Source: Hahella sp. HNIBRBA332
GTDB taxonomy: Bacteria > Pseudomonadota > Gammaproteobacteria > Pseudomonadales > Oleiphilaceae
Direction: 5' to 3'
NCBI RefSeq assembly: GCF_030719035.1
Contig: NZ_CP132203.1
Span: forward strand, 4,420,501 to 4,484,500
Length of the DNA: 64,000 nucleotides
In this document: piece by piece, positions 34,050 through 43,382 of the stretch
How the letters are laid out: every line of letters starts with the position of its first letter
Position numbering within the stretch: the first letter of the stretch is position 1
Notes under the pieces: model-generated
What the model was told of the DNA's origin: nothing
What the model saw: only the letters and a program-made list of their open reading frames with translations
The model's database searches: none
Program-made: the position numbers and the translations under genes

Positions 34050-35551
34050 GACTGTAGCTCCTTATGGAAATCAACGCGGTTCTTGTACACCGCCAGCAAA
34101 GGGTTGGTTCGATCGTCTTGCAATGGCTCCAGCAGGGAGCGAATTTTTTCGTAAGACGTCAACGAAAATTGGTAAGCCAGTTGGTCAATCGTCTGGTGAG
34201 CGTCGTAGTACCAGCTTTCACCTTCGAGGATCTTGGCGCGAAGCATCTCCGCAATCGCTTCGGATAATTTTGGCGTAAGACGGGAGAAGGCTTTGAGTTG
34301 ATACAGCACCGGCAACCAGAACTGGCTGTCTTTCTTCATCGCCGCCTGCAGCGCCGGCAATAGAAGAGGCTCTATCTTTTCAGCAGCGAAACCGGCGGCC
34401 AGTCCGCCCAGATATTCCGTACGCTCCACTTCGGACAGCGCAGGAAACAAAACCTCAAAATAGGTTACGTCGCCGTGCAACATAGCGCCTTCGGACAATG
34501 CCTGTAGCGCGGCTTCTGCGTAATCGCTGCGGCGATACAAATCAATGGCCTGCTCCAAGGACGTTTGCAGAATCTCGGCGCTGATGCGCGGGGGCAGCAA
34601 AGCCAGCACTTGATAAAACCAGCCCGCCCGTTTGCCCACTTTGGTGCGATTAGGCAAATGCGTCAGGTCTTCTTTGACGCCCCATTTCTCCCAGGATTTA
34701 TCAAAGTCTTTGGGCGGCTCGATGTTCAGCTGGGATTTTTTCAGCAAAGCCTTCTTTAACTGCAAAGAACTGGCGAGCCACTCCCGTAACGGCGTCAACA
34801 CGGACGCATCGCCCAACTGAGCCAAGTAGCGGGTCGCCTGATATCGCACCGGCAAGCTGCGATCATCGGCGCAGGCGGCCAGAAATTCAGCGTCGTTGGG
34901 ATTCAGACCGACTTTCATCACTTCCAGTAACGCGGCGCGCTCCTTGGCGGGCTCGTCTTTCCAGATCGCGCTCAATTGATTCAGCGCTGCAGCTGGGTCC
35001 GCTTCACGCAGACGACGAAACGCGTCCACTCGGGCCACGCCGCTGAGGTGAGCCAGTTCCTCCGACGCAGGAGCGTCGCTGCGCAGCGCTTCCCACTTGG
35101 GGTTGAGTCCGCACAACCAGCGCCCGCGGGCGCCCATGACGTGGCGCAGACTGACCTGCAATCGGGGCTGATTGAGCGCTGCGTCAAACAAATCCGCCAA
35201 CGCAGCCGGCGGCGACACACGTCCGGCGTCCGCCAGCGCCGTCAAATACTCCGCTAACAAACGCGAGTCTTTCGTGCGCAAAGCGGCGCGCAGTAATTCT
35301 TCCGCGCGTTCGCTGCACTGTTCGACGTTTTCATACTCAGCTGGCTTCAGCGCCAGAGCGCGTTGGTGAGACTGTCCCAGCAGACGCGTGAAGTTGAACA
35401 TAACGGCGGCCTTCAGCAATCGGCGCTCCGCCGGCTCCTCAGCCATTTTATCCAGCGCCGCGCCCAACTCCGCCGATGGCGCAGTCCAGGGCGCGTCCTG
35501 GGCGTCGCAGCCCAATATCAGCCGCTTAACGCTATCGTTCCATTCCTGCAT
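34046..35551 (-). CDS. DUF5691 family protein
   Basis: This 501-residue protein consists mostly of helical repeats (for example 'VRYQATRYLAQLGDASVLTPL'), which suggests a HEAT-like or solenoid scaffold for protein binding. It matches the DUF5691 family that accompanies SWIM, MoxR, DUF5682 and VWA genes. Its start lies in a 19-bp tandem duplication. It is the second gene of the operon and overlaps the ATPase gene. I have no evidence of enzymatic activity. Confidence 0.82.
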   Translation of the reverse strand: MQEWNDSVKRLILGCDAQDAPWTAPSAELGAALDKMAEEPAERRLLKAAVMFNFTRLLGQSHQRALALKPAEYENVEQCSERAEELLRAALRTKDSRLLAEYLTALADAGRVSPPAALADLFDAALNQPRLQVSLRHVMGARGRWLCGLNPKWEALRSDAPASEELAHLSGVARVDAFRRLREADPAAALNQLSAIWKDEPAKERAALLEVMKVGLNPNDAEFLAACADDRSLPVRYQATRYLAQLGDASVLTPLREWLASSLQLKKALLKKSQLNIEPPKDFDKSWEKWGVKEDLTHLPNRTKVGKRAGWFYQVLALLPPRISAEILQTSLEQAIDLYRRSDYAEAALQALSEGAMLHGDVTYFEVLFPALSEVERTEYLGGLAAGFAAEKIEPLLLPALQAAMKKDSQFWLPVLYQLKAFSRLTPKLSEAIAEMLRAKILEGESWYYDAHQTIDQLAYQFSLTSYEKIRSLLEPLQDDRTNPLLAVYKNRVDFHKELQS

Positions 35552-35582
35552 GATGATTCTCGACCTGCATGATGATTTCTGA
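35545..35582. repeat. Two tandem copies of a 19-bp unit at the DUF5691 start
   Basis: The unit CCTGCATGATGATT plus five further bases occurs at 35545-35563 and 35564-35582 with minor changes. The copy at 35545 contains the minus-strand start codon of the DUF5691 gene; the second contains another ATG out of frame, upstream of it. Confidence 0.8.
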
Positions 35583-35607
35583 ATAGATCCGACGGCTCAG
35601 GCGCCGC

Positions 35608-36960
35608 TTAAGCAGCGAGCGCCTGACGTGAGGTGACATCGAAATACTGATGTTCGGCCCATACGCCGAGAGGATTGAAACGGTCTCCGCACCACTCGCC
35701 CACCACACGCACAGGGTGGCCGCCACTGACGGCGAGCAGTTTCCAAAGATCCCCTGCGCGTTCGGCCAGCGGGACGGCTTTACCGTCAGCGTCCACCAGC
35801 CAGAATGCGTCATCCTGCCGCCAGGGAACCACCGCGTCGACGATAAAGGGGTAAGGACCAACCCAGGGATTCCGCGCAAGCAATTGTTCATACTGCTTGA
35901 ACATCGCGTCCAAACTCATCCCAGCGGGCGTCGTATGTGTATCGCCAGCGTGCTCTGGAGACAGCGAAGCGGCGTCCGCGAATATCGCCCGCAATGGCGA
36001 GCCGGAGGGATAGAAATGGGCTTTGCCCCGAATCAGCTGGCCGCCGCGCCACCCCATCACGAGACTTGCGCGTTGCGTTTCATGGGCGAAATTAACCACC
36101 TTCGCCATGCGTCCGCTCTCCAGTCCCACCAGATGAATCACCTGCATCACCAGTCGCTCCTCCTGAGTCTGACTGTGCGACAGCGCCAACCAGATGTCTT
36201 CTACCGGAGGCGTCGCCAGCAGCTCATCCTGGCTCCATGGCCAGCCTATTTGCGTACGAATGTCCGCCTGCAGATCTTCCGCCAACTGATCCATTCTGCC
36301 ATAGGCGTTTAACAGCAGGTACAAACGGCTCAGCGCCGCCGCCAGCTCTGACATACGGTCGCCGGTAATAGCCAAAGAGGCCATTTGGCGTACGTGATTG
36401 GCCAGTCCCGGCGCCTGCGCGTCCACCATGCGCGACTCCAGATTTTTCCAGTACTGGTAGTTCTTGCTCTGCAAGTCCGCTAGCCCGGTGCGGGCCACAT
36501 CTTCGGCCCAGAGCGTGAGTTCTTCCACGCCACGGCTGACTTTTTGCTCGCGCTGTTCTTTCCGCTTTTCCTGCGCGGCGGCGTCAACCGGCTTCTTGTT
36601 CTGGGCCCGCTCGACTTTTTTCTGCTCCCGGTCGGCGCGGCTATCCAGCCATTCGGCGACCCAGTCCGGCGCCTCATTCAGACGAGTGAAGCCATTTTGT
36701 TGCTGGGCGTACAGTAGAAACAGCGCGAGTCCGTGCTTACAAGGAAATTTCCGGCTCGGACAAGAGCATTTAAATGCGGGACCGGCCAGGTCGATACGGG
36801 ACAGATAAGGTTTCGAACCGCTTCCCTGACAGTGCCCCCAGATGGCGTCATCGTTATATTCCAATAACGGCCATTTGCTTGTGCTGGTGAGTTTCTGTGC
36901 GGCTTTGACTGAGGCGCTATCCGGCGCCATGGCGATAATTTGTTCTTGATTCCAGGACAC
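35608..36960 (-). CDS. SWIM zinc finger protein
   Basis: This 450-residue protein starts with GTG (GGAAAG upstream). The N-terminal SWIM zinc finger is complete: Cys65-x-Cys67 ('CSC') and Cys74-x-His76 ('CKH'), a CxCx6CxH motif known to bind zinc and mediate DNA or protein contacts. The rest is helical, without recognised catalytic motifs. It is the first gene of the operon and probably provides target recognition. The SWIM family is found in DNA-linked proteins and in conflict systems. Confidence 0.88.
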   Translation of the reverse strand: MSWNQEQIIAMAPDSASVKAAQKLTSTSKWPLLEYNDDAIWGHCQGSGSKPYLSRIDLAGPAFKCSCPSRKFPCKHGLALFLLYAQQQNGFTRLNEAPDWVAEWLDSRADREQKKVERAQNKKPVDAAAQEKRKEQREQKVSRGVEELTLWAEDVARTGLADLQSKNYQYWKNLESRMVDAQAPGLANHVRQMASLAITGDRMSELAAALSRLYLLLNAYGRMDQLAEDLQADIRTQIGWPWSQDELLATPPVEDIWLALSHSQTQEERLVMQVIHLVGLESGRMAKVVNFAHETQRASLVMGWRGGQLIRGKAHFYPSGSPLRAIFADAASLSPEHAGDTHTTPAGMSLDAMFKQYEQLLARNPWVGPYPFIVDAVVPWRQDDAFWLVDADGKAVPLAERAGDLWKLLAVSGGHPVRVVGEWCGDRFNPLGVWAEHQYFDVTSRQALAA

Positions 36961-37157
36961 GAATTACAACTTTCCAGTATGGGTGGTTGATTAGTGACGA
37001 GCGGCGGCTTATTTAAAACAGAATCGGCGGTAATTGTATAGGGCCGTCATTCATAATTCATATTTGCGCTTGGCAGGCAAAGGTTGGTTAGAATAAGTTC
37101 GCCTGTGAACGCACAAAAAACATAACTTCGTTCCAACATGCAGCTCCAAGACGCGCC

Positions 37158-38174
37158 ATGATTATTCGAGACAGTCAGATTTCCGCCGCCTATCTCCGCG
37201 GCCTGGTGGATTATCTCATTCTAAAACGACAGAATACGTCTTTGTTTCTAAAGCCTTTCCAGATTTCCGAAGCGGCCATTGGCGAGCCGCAGCAACGTGC
37301 GCCGACTCGACTATTCGGCGCTATGCTGGAAGCCGCCGGAGCGCTGCTGGATGACGCAAACATCGGACTGCATGTCGGCGAACAGATCAAGCCTGGCCAA
37401 TATGGCGTGCTCGGACTCAGCGTCATGAACTGCAAAACGCTGCGGGAGGCGATCATAAGGCATGAGCGCTACGAACGTCTGGTGTGCGACATCGGCCACA
37501 CCACTTACCGCCCCTCGGGCGATGAAGTGATTCTAAGCTGGGACAGTTGTTCGCCGGACTTGTCGCGCCATATCGCGGAAGAAAATATCGCCAGTTGGAC
37601 CACATTCGCCCGTTGGATAACCGGCGCGGACGTTTCGCCAACGCTCATCCGTTTTCAACATTCGCGTCCTCAGGATATACAGGAGCACGAGCGCATTTTC
37701 CGTTGCCCTCTGCAATTTTCCTGCGACAACATTGAAGTCCGCTTTCCCGCCGCCTATTTGGACCTGCCCTTACGTCAACATGACCCCACTATGCTGGCGC
37801 TGCTGGATGAATACGCCGACCGCCTGCTGTTGCAACTCAACCCGGAGGCGGATTTCAGCGATAGAGTGAAAGCGGCGCTGACGGATCTGCTGCAGGCCGG
37901 CGATATCAGCCTGAAAAAGACGGCGCAGACGTTGAAGCTGTCTGAAAGAGCGCTGCAGCGTCGGCTGCAGGAAGAAGGACGCAGTTATCAGCAGATATTG
38001 GACGATACCCGCCGGGAGTTGGCGCTAAGGCAAATCGGCGATAAGCGCCTGGATCTGTCGGAAATCACTTTCTTTCTTGGGTTCGCAGATCAGAGTGCGT
38101 TTCAGCGGGCGTTCAAACGCTGGACCGGGCGTACGCCGGGGCAATATCGCCGCGAGCTTGAACCTGCGGGCTAA
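37158..38174 (+). CDS. AraC-type transcriptional regulator
   Basis: This 338-residue protein has the AraC layout of the OruR/Arabinose-binding subgroup: an N-terminal ligand-binding domain (about 1-235) and a C-terminal double helix-turn-helix ('ISLKKTAQTLKLSERALQRRL', then 'EITFFLGFADQSAFQRAFKRWTG', the AraC signature). It is divergent from the SWIM operon with about 200 bp between, and could regulate it or its downstream neighbours. No direct target is evident. It stands alone as a cistron. Confidence 0.92.
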   Translation: MIIRDSQISAAYLRGLVDYLILKRQNTSLFLKPFQISEAAIGEPQQRAPTRLFGAMLEAAGALLDDANIGLHVGEQIKPGQYGVLGLSVMNCKTLREAIIRHERYERLVCDIGHTTYRPSGDEVILSWDSCSPDLSRHIAEENIASWTTFARWITGADVSPTLIRFQHSRPQDIQEHERIFRCPLQFSCDNIEVRFPAAYLDLPLRQHDPTMLALLDEYADRLLLQLNPEADFSDRVKAALTDLLQAGDISLKKTAQTLKLSERALQRRLQEEGRSYQQILDDTRRELALRQIGDKRLDLSEITFFLGFADQSAFQRAFKRWTGRTPGQYRRELEPAG

Positions 38175-38188
38175 TGATTCGTTAACGG

Positions 38189-38515
38189 CTAATGATAACT
38201 GATGCGGTGCGCATCCAGACGCACGTCCTTGACCCAACGCCCCAGTGTGTCGACTTCACCGTTATAGCGCTCCTCACCAGTAGAAGAGAACTCGAACGTA
38301 TAGGTTCGCGCCAGGCGCATCGCGCCCCGCGCATCCCGTCGCAGACTCAGCTTTCGCAAGGCCACGCTGCCGTCGAGAAATTGTAAATCCAGTTCCTGAC
38401 ATTGACGCCTCGCGGCGTCAAGAGCGATCTCCCGAACTTTTAGCGCCTCCCACCATCCCCACAGCGCGATGGCGCAAAGCGTCAGCCAGAACAGGTCGAT
38501 CAATTGCAGATTCAT
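38189..38515 (-). CDS. DUF3301 family protein
   Basis: This 108-residue protein has one N-terminal transmembrane helix ('LFWLTLCAIALWGWWEAL') and a beta-rich tail, matching DUF3301. It is probably an inner-membrane protein of unknown function. It lies convergent to the AraC gene with 14 bp between stops and downstream of a GNAT-type gene. Confidence 0.85.
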   Translation of the reverse strand: MNLQLIDLFWLTLCAIALWGWWEALKVREIALDAARRQCQELDLQFLDGSVALRKLSLRRDARGAMRLARTYTFEFSSTGEERYNGEVDTLGRWVKDVRLDAHRISYH

Positions 38516-38648
38516 AGGGTGTCCATCTTTACTATGGAGATAGTTTTCATCATAACGATTTTGTCATGGCGGACGCCAACCGCCCGCAGCGCATCTGATA
38601 ATTTTCACGTAGTTGAAGTAACGGCTCAGATAACTTTTTTGGGGCGAG

Positions 38649-39092
38649 TCAGGCGTACGTCAAGTGCATCAACAAATATTCGCCTGTCGGCATATCCACG
38701 CCGCGTTCAATTTCGCGCCAGCCCCGATGGCGATAAAAGGCCACTGCCAGCTCATTTTTGACGGCGACCTTCAGCCGCAACGGCGACGCATAACGCCGAC
38801 GGCAGAACTCCAACAGCGCCGTACCGACGCCTCTATTTTTATAGGGCTTGTCGACGTACAGATTGTGAATGAAACTCTCCGGCTTCCAGATAGAGACGAA
38901 CCCCACCGCCACGCCCTCGTGATCAGCGACATACACCTCTTCGTCCCGAACGCTGCCCAAAAAGTCATGAATCGAAAACATATCAGCTTCAATCCAGTAA
39001 AACGTCTCCTTGCGCGACTCAAAAAATATCCTGCTCAAATCAGGCGTATCCGCCGCCGTTGCAGCGCGGATGACCAGCTCATTCAGCTTCAT
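38649..39092 (-). CDS. GNAT family N-acetyltransferase
   Basis: This 147-residue protein has the GNAT core: an N-terminal 'LVIRAATAADTPDLSRIF' motif, the acetyl-CoA-binding 'YKNRGVGTALLEFCR' (motif A), and a C-terminal strand with 'VAFYRHRGWRE'. The start at 39092 is preferred over 39146 because the extra residues are not conserved in the family. GNAT enzymes transfer an acetyl group to amines. No target is evident. Confidence 0.88.
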   Translation of the reverse strand: MKLNELVIRAATAADTPDLSRIFFESRKETFYWIEADMFSIHDFLGSVRDEEVYVADHEGVAVGFVSIWKPESFIHNLYVDKPYKNRGVGTALLEFCRRRYASPLRLKVAVKNELAVAFYRHRGWREIERGVDMPTGEYLLMHLTYA

Positions 39093-39292
39093 CTGATACC
39101 AATCACTCAGTCCTTTTCCAAACCGACAACATGGTTCCAGAGCCAACGATCGAATGCAATGTTGGATTGCTCACGCTCACCCGCGCTCCAGTTTCGCCGC
39201 CGGATTACTCGCAACCCGTTCTATTCAAAGCATATCCTTCGACATTTGAGATAACGGCGCTGACATTAATAATATTTTTAATAATTTATTCA

Positions 39293-39320
39293 TTGACAAT
39301 CAGAATCAAAACTATAGACT
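39293..39320 (+). promoter_or_regulatory. Candidate promoter of the cold-shock gene
   Basis: TTGACA (39293-39298) is followed after 16 bp by TAGACT (39315-39320). A start about 8 bp later would give a long 5' leader of about 150 bases before the csp ATG, as is usual for CspA-type mRNAs whose leader folds according to temperature. The -10 fit is only fair. Confidence 0.45.
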
Positions 39321-39476
39321 CGTGGAAAGGTAGAAAGAAAGCCTCTAGTTTTATTTAACACTCCGCTCGATGTTTTAGTCATAATCTTCGTCCTGTAGTT
39401 TTAAATTCCAGTCTTGTTTTTCCACTTTAAATCGCCCGCAAGGCAAATTTTTATTCATTTATTTCAGGAGATTTTT

Positions 39477-39686
39477 ATGTCCGATACAGTTAAAGGCACT
39501 GTTAAATGGTTCAACGAAACTAAAGGTTTTGGTTTCATTCAACAAGAATCCGGCCCAGACGTTTTCGCTCATTTCAGCGCAATCACTGGCAACGGATTCA
39601 AAACCCTGACGGAAGGTCAGCAGGTTGAGTTCACTGTCGCCAAAGGTCCAAAAGGTCCGCAGGCTGAGAACATTGTTTGCTTATAA
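39477..39686 (+). CDS. Cold-shock protein (CspA family)
   Basis: This 69-residue protein is a single cold-shock domain that binds single-stranded nucleic acid. RNP1 is 'KGFGFI' (residues 16-21) and RNP2 'DVFAHF' (28-33). The ATG at 39477 has AGGAG 7 bp upstream; the frame is open further upstream but this is the family start. A long leader and a downstream terminator mark it as monocistronic. RNase R, 319 bp downstream, is also a cold-adaptation protein. Confidence 0.93.
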   Translation: MSDTVKGTVKWFNETKGFGFIQQESGPDVFAHFSAITGNGFKTLTEGQQVEFTVAKGPKGPQAENIVCL

Positions 39687-40005
39687 GCAGCAATAATCGG
39701 AGCTATCAAAAATATTCTTTTTGTTAGCCCTTTTTCTCAATGTGAGACTGGGGCGGATATATCGCCGCCCCGGCCGCATGAGTTTAAACTAAATTTGTTC
39801 CGCTTTTATCCGCTAAAAGCCACTCGGCCTTTCGCCATCGCCTTCCACGAACATATCTTTATAAGCGCCCGTCGCTTATTTCTTAATAAATTAAAGCATT
39901 ACCAGCCAATATATCTTGTCGAGTTTTATCTGAACTACACTGAAGCCTTCCTTCATATATTATCCAGAGCAAGTTATCGGCTGTCTTTTCCAAAGAGGAA
40001 ACACC
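39687..40005 (+). other. 319-bp region between the cold-shock and RNase R genes
   Basis: The left part holds the csp terminator and a GC-rich hairpin (39750-39771). The right part is AT-rich and precedes the RNase R gene, presumably carrying its promoter and leader. I see no gene. The short open frames lack ribosome binding sites. Confidence 0.5.
39702..39735 (+). terminator. Rho-independent terminator of the cold-shock gene
   Basis: GCTATCAAAAA (39702-39712) pairs with TTTTTGTTAGC (39718-39728) with one mismatch, then CC and five T (39731-39735). It lies 16 bp after the stop codon. Confidence 0.78.
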
Positions 40006-42420
40006 ATGAGCACAGCCTCAATAACTGCAATTAGCGCGCAAGACGCGCAAAAATACGATAATCCGATCCCCAACCGCGAGTTCATTCTCAATGTACTCAG
40101 TCAGCAAGGCGGACGTCTCAACCGTGAACAATTGGCTGAACGCCTCAAGCTGAGCAGCGATCAGGACCTGGAAGCGCTACGACGTCGCCTGCGCGCAATG
40201 GAGCGTGACGGTCAAATCATGTTCGATCGCGGGGATTACACGCCGATCAATTCGAGCGAACTGATTTGCGGTCGTGTCATCGGCCGCCGGGAAGGACATG
40301 GTTTTCTGGCCCGGGACGAAGGAGGCGATGACCTGGTTCTGGGCAAAAGCCAAATGCGCAAAGCGATGGACGGCGATCGCGTGCAGGTTCGCATCAGCGG
40401 CGTCGATCACCGTGGCCGCCAAGAAGCTCAGATCGTGAACGTATTGGAGCGTAACACCACGCAATTGGTGGGCCGCCTGAAAAACGAATCCGGCGTCTAC
40501 ACTCTGGTTCCCGATAACGATCGCATCTGCAACGAAATCATCATCACGCCAGAAAGCATCGGCGACGCGGCTGACGGTCAGTATGTGGTGGTAAATATCG
40601 CCAAATACGCCAGAAACCGCTCGCCGATGCTGACGGAAGTAGTTGAGGTGCTTGGCGACGCCATGGCGCCCGGGATGGAAATCGATGTTGCGATCCGTAA
40701 TCACGACATCCCTTTTATCTGGCCCAATGACGCCGTTCAGGCGGCGAAACAACTGGGGGCAGCGGTCTCTGACGAAGATAAACTGCACCGGTATGACCTG
40801 CGCAGCGTTCCTCTGGTCACCATCGATGGCGAAGACTCCATGGACTTCGACGATGCGCTTTTCTGTCAGCCGCGCAGCAATGGCGGATGGCGTTTATTTG
40901 TCGCCATCGCGGACGTCTCTCACTATGTGACGCCAGGCAGCCCGTTGGATAGGGAAGCCCAGAAGCGTGGAACATCTGTCTACTTCCCCGGTCGCGTGGA
41001 GCCCATGTTGCCGGAGGCGCTGTCCAACGGACTCTGCTCTCTGAACCCGAATGTGGATCGTCTGGCCATGGTCTGCGAAATGTTCATCGACTCTGCTGGC
41101 AATCTCGGCAAGTTCCAGTTCTACGAAGGGATCATGCGTTCTCATGCCCGCCTGACCTATACAGAAGTCGGCGCGTTGCTGGAGCAACCGGAATCCAGAC
41201 TTGGTCAGCAGGTCCAACAGCGCTACCGCGATCTGGTTCCGCACCTGCAGGCGTTGCATCAGTTGTATGGCGCGCTGCGGCAGGCTCGCAGCAAACGCGG
41301 CGCTATTGACTTTGAAACTACAGAAAGCAAGTTTCAATTCGACGCCCAGCGTAAGATCCGCCGCATTGACCCCGTCGTGCGCAATGACGCTCACAAGCTG
41401 GTGGAAGAGTGCATGCTGTGCGCCAATGTGGCGACGGCGCGCTTCCTGCAGAAGCTCAAGCTTCCCGCACTGTATCGGGTTCACCAGGGACCTCTGCAGA
41501 AAAAGCTGGAAAGCCTGCGTGCGTTCCTCGGGGAATTGGGATTGTCTCTGGGTGGCGGCAAGCAGCCGACGGCCACGCACTATCGCCGCCTTTTGAACAG
41601 CATCAGCGAGCGTCCTGACGCGGACGTCATACAATCCATTATGCTGAGATCGCTTAGCCAGGCAGCGTACAGTCCGGATAACCAAGGGCATTTCGGACTG
41701 GCTTACAGCGCTTACGCCCATTTCACATCGCCGATCCGGCGTTATCCTGATCTTCTGACGCACCGCGCAATTCGTTCGGTGATCAGGGGGGATGAAAGCG
41801 GCGGCAAGCTAAAGCGCGCATTAAAGTCGATCACCGGATTGGGCGTGGATCCCGTTCGCCGCGTCGACAGCGCCGCCTCTTTATCGCCGTCGCAAAGTTA
41901 TCCTTACAACCTGGAGGAGATGCTGAAGCTGGGTGAGCAATGTTCTCTCGCATCCCGCCGGGCGGATATGGCCAGTTGGGATGTGGAAGCCTGGCTGAAG
42001 TGCGAATACATGCAGGATCGCATTGGCGACACATTCGCCGGCACAATCTGCGGAGTAACCAACTTCGGCCTGTTCGTGGAGCTGAAAGGCGTCATGGTTG
42101 AGGGCTTGATCCACGTCTCTGCGCTAGAGGGCGACTATTATCAATTCGACGCCGCCAAGCAGCGCCTGACTGGCGAACGCAGTAAAAAAAGCTACGGACT
42201 TGGAGACGCGATTCAGGTAAGAGTCGTTCGCGTTGATCTGGAACAACGCAAAATCGAACTTGAAATGGATGGCCGCGGGCAAGCGCCTGGTAACGGCAAG
42301 AACGCCTCCGGCAGCAGGCGACGCACGAATGACAAGACGCCCGGCCGACGCCCAGGAAAGCCGAAATCCGCCAGTCGCTACGGGAAAAAGAAATCTGCAG
42401 TGGGAGAAAGCGTCCACTAA
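40006..42420 (+). CDS. rnr: Ribonuclease R
   Basis: This 804-residue 3'-5' exoribonuclease degrades structured RNA processively. It contains an N-terminal helix-turn-helix and cold-shock-like OB domains (about 25-200), the RNB catalytic domain with metal-binding aspartates in 'DGEDSMDFDDA' (Asp274, Asp280, Asp282, Asp283), an S1 domain (about 665-760) and a basic tail ('GRRPGKPKSASRYGKKK'). The full architecture and length match RNase R rather than RNase II. A GAGGAAA ribosome binding site precedes the ATG. It is monocistronic here, unlike the E. coli rnr-rlmB arrangement. Confidence 0.94.
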   Translation: MSTASITAISAQDAQKYDNPIPNREFILNVLSQQGGRLNREQLAERLKLSSDQDLEALRRRLRAMERDGQIMFDRGDYTPINSSELICGRVIGRREGHGFLARDEGGDDLVLGKSQMRKAMDGDRVQVRISGVDHRGRQEAQIVNVLERNTTQLVGRLKNESGVYTLVPDNDRICNEIIITPESIGDAADGQYVVVNIAKYARNRSPMLTEVVEVLGDAMAPGMEIDVAIRNHDIPFIWPNDAVQAAKQLGAAVSDEDKLHRYDLRSVPLVTIDGEDSMDFDDALFCQPRSNGGWRLFVAIADVSHYVTPGSPLDREAQKRGTSVYFPGRVEPMLPEALSNGLCSLNPNVDRLAMVCEMFIDSAGNLGKFQFYEGIMRSHARLTYTEVGALLEQPESRLGQQVQQRYRDLVPHLQALHQLYGALRQARSKRGAIDFETTESKFQFDAQRKIRRIDPVVRNDAHKLVEECMLCANVATARFLQKLKLPALYRVHQGPLQKKLESLRAFLGELGLSLGGGKQPTATHYRRLLNSISERPDADVIQSIMLRSLSQAAYSPDNQGHFGLAYSAYAHFTSPIRRYPDLLTHRAIRSVIRGDESGGKLKRALKSITGLGVDPVRRVDSAASLSPSQSYPYNLEEMLKLGEQCSLASRRADMASWDVEAWLKCEYMQDRIGDTFAGTICGVTNFGLFVELKGVMVEGLIHVSALEGDYYQFDAAKQRLTGERSKKSYGLGDAIQVRVVRVDLEQRKIELEMDGRGQAPGNGKNASGSRRRTNDKTPGRRPGKPKSASRYGKKKSAVGESVH

Positions 42421-42491
42421 ACCCAGGTTAATTACTTACTGCAGCGTTCAGGATAGGCTTAGGGAAAACTAATTGAAGAAGGATAAATTCA

Positions 42492-43307
42492 ATGACTTTG
42501 ACCGAAATCGCCAACGCCTATTTTACCGACCTGGACGTTAACCCGAGTCGTCCAGCCCTGGAACTGATCCGCGATATGCAGAGCCGGCATATCGCCAAAT
42601 ACAGCTTCAATAATCTGGCGGTGGCGTTGTCCCAGGACATCCAGATAGACAGTGAATCTGTGTTCAACAAAATCGTACGGCAGGGCTTCGGCGGTTATTG
42701 CTTCGAGCACAACAAACTGACCTTTGACGCCCTTTCCGCACTGGGTTTGAATGTCCGCATCCTGCTGGCCCGCGTGGTCTATAACTCCGACAACGACGTT
42801 CCCCGCACCCACCGCATCACCTTGCTCACGCTGAATGACGATCAGTTCATCGTCGATACCGGCTTTGGACACTTCGGCGCGCGTTTCCCTATCAAGCTTG
42901 AAGAAGGCCAGGAACAGGACCTGGGAGACGCCGTCTATCGCATCGTCAAAAATGCGCGGGGAGATTACTGCTACCAGATTCTGAAAGAAGGCGAGTTTTT
43001 CACTCTCTACACTTTTGATCTGGGGCGCTATACCGAAGCGGACTGCCTGACAGGACATTTCTACTCCCACAAGCACCCCAACGCCGCTTTCCTGCACAAT
43101 CTGGTGGTATGCCGGAAGTACTTCAACGACGTGCAGTCTCTGCGAAATGGCGAGCTGCATCGCATGCGCCAGGGTGAAACCACCATTGAACCGGTCGCCG
43201 ACGTCGAGACGCTGCATCGCCATCTGACGCAGACATTTGAGTTGAGCGTTGACGCCGCCGTTTCGGAATTTCTGTTCAATAAATTTATCGCAGAAAAGTC
43301 CGCTTAA
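42492..43307 (+). CDS. nat: Arylamine N-acetyltransferase
   Basis: This 271-residue enzyme acetylates aromatic amines and hydrazines from acetyl-CoA. The Cys-His-Asp triad is complete: Cys70 in 'GFGGYCFEHN', His107 in 'PRTHRITLL' and Asp122 in 'FIVDTGFG'. Length is typical for bacterial NAT. It is followed 75 bp later by an EamA-type exporter gene on the same strand, which could export acetylated compounds, but the distance makes this only a suggestion. Confidence 0.93.
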   Translation: MTLTEIANAYFTDLDVNPSRPALELIRDMQSRHIAKYSFNNLAVALSQDIQIDSESVFNKIVRQGFGGYCFEHNKLTFDALSALGLNVRILLARVVYNSDNDVPRTHRITLLTLNDDQFIVDTGFGHFGARFPIKLEEGQEQDLGDAVYRIVKNARGDYCYQILKEGEFFTLYTFDLGRYTEADCLTGHFYSHKHPNAAFLHNLVVCRKYFNDVQSLRNGELHRMRQGETTIEPVADVETLHRHLTQTFELSVDAAVSEFLFNKFIAEKSA

Positions 43308-43382
43308 ACGCGGACGCCCCTCGCGCAGCGCGCGAACCTCTCGTTTTTACCCTGATTTTATTCATTAAAGTGGATTCGACTT

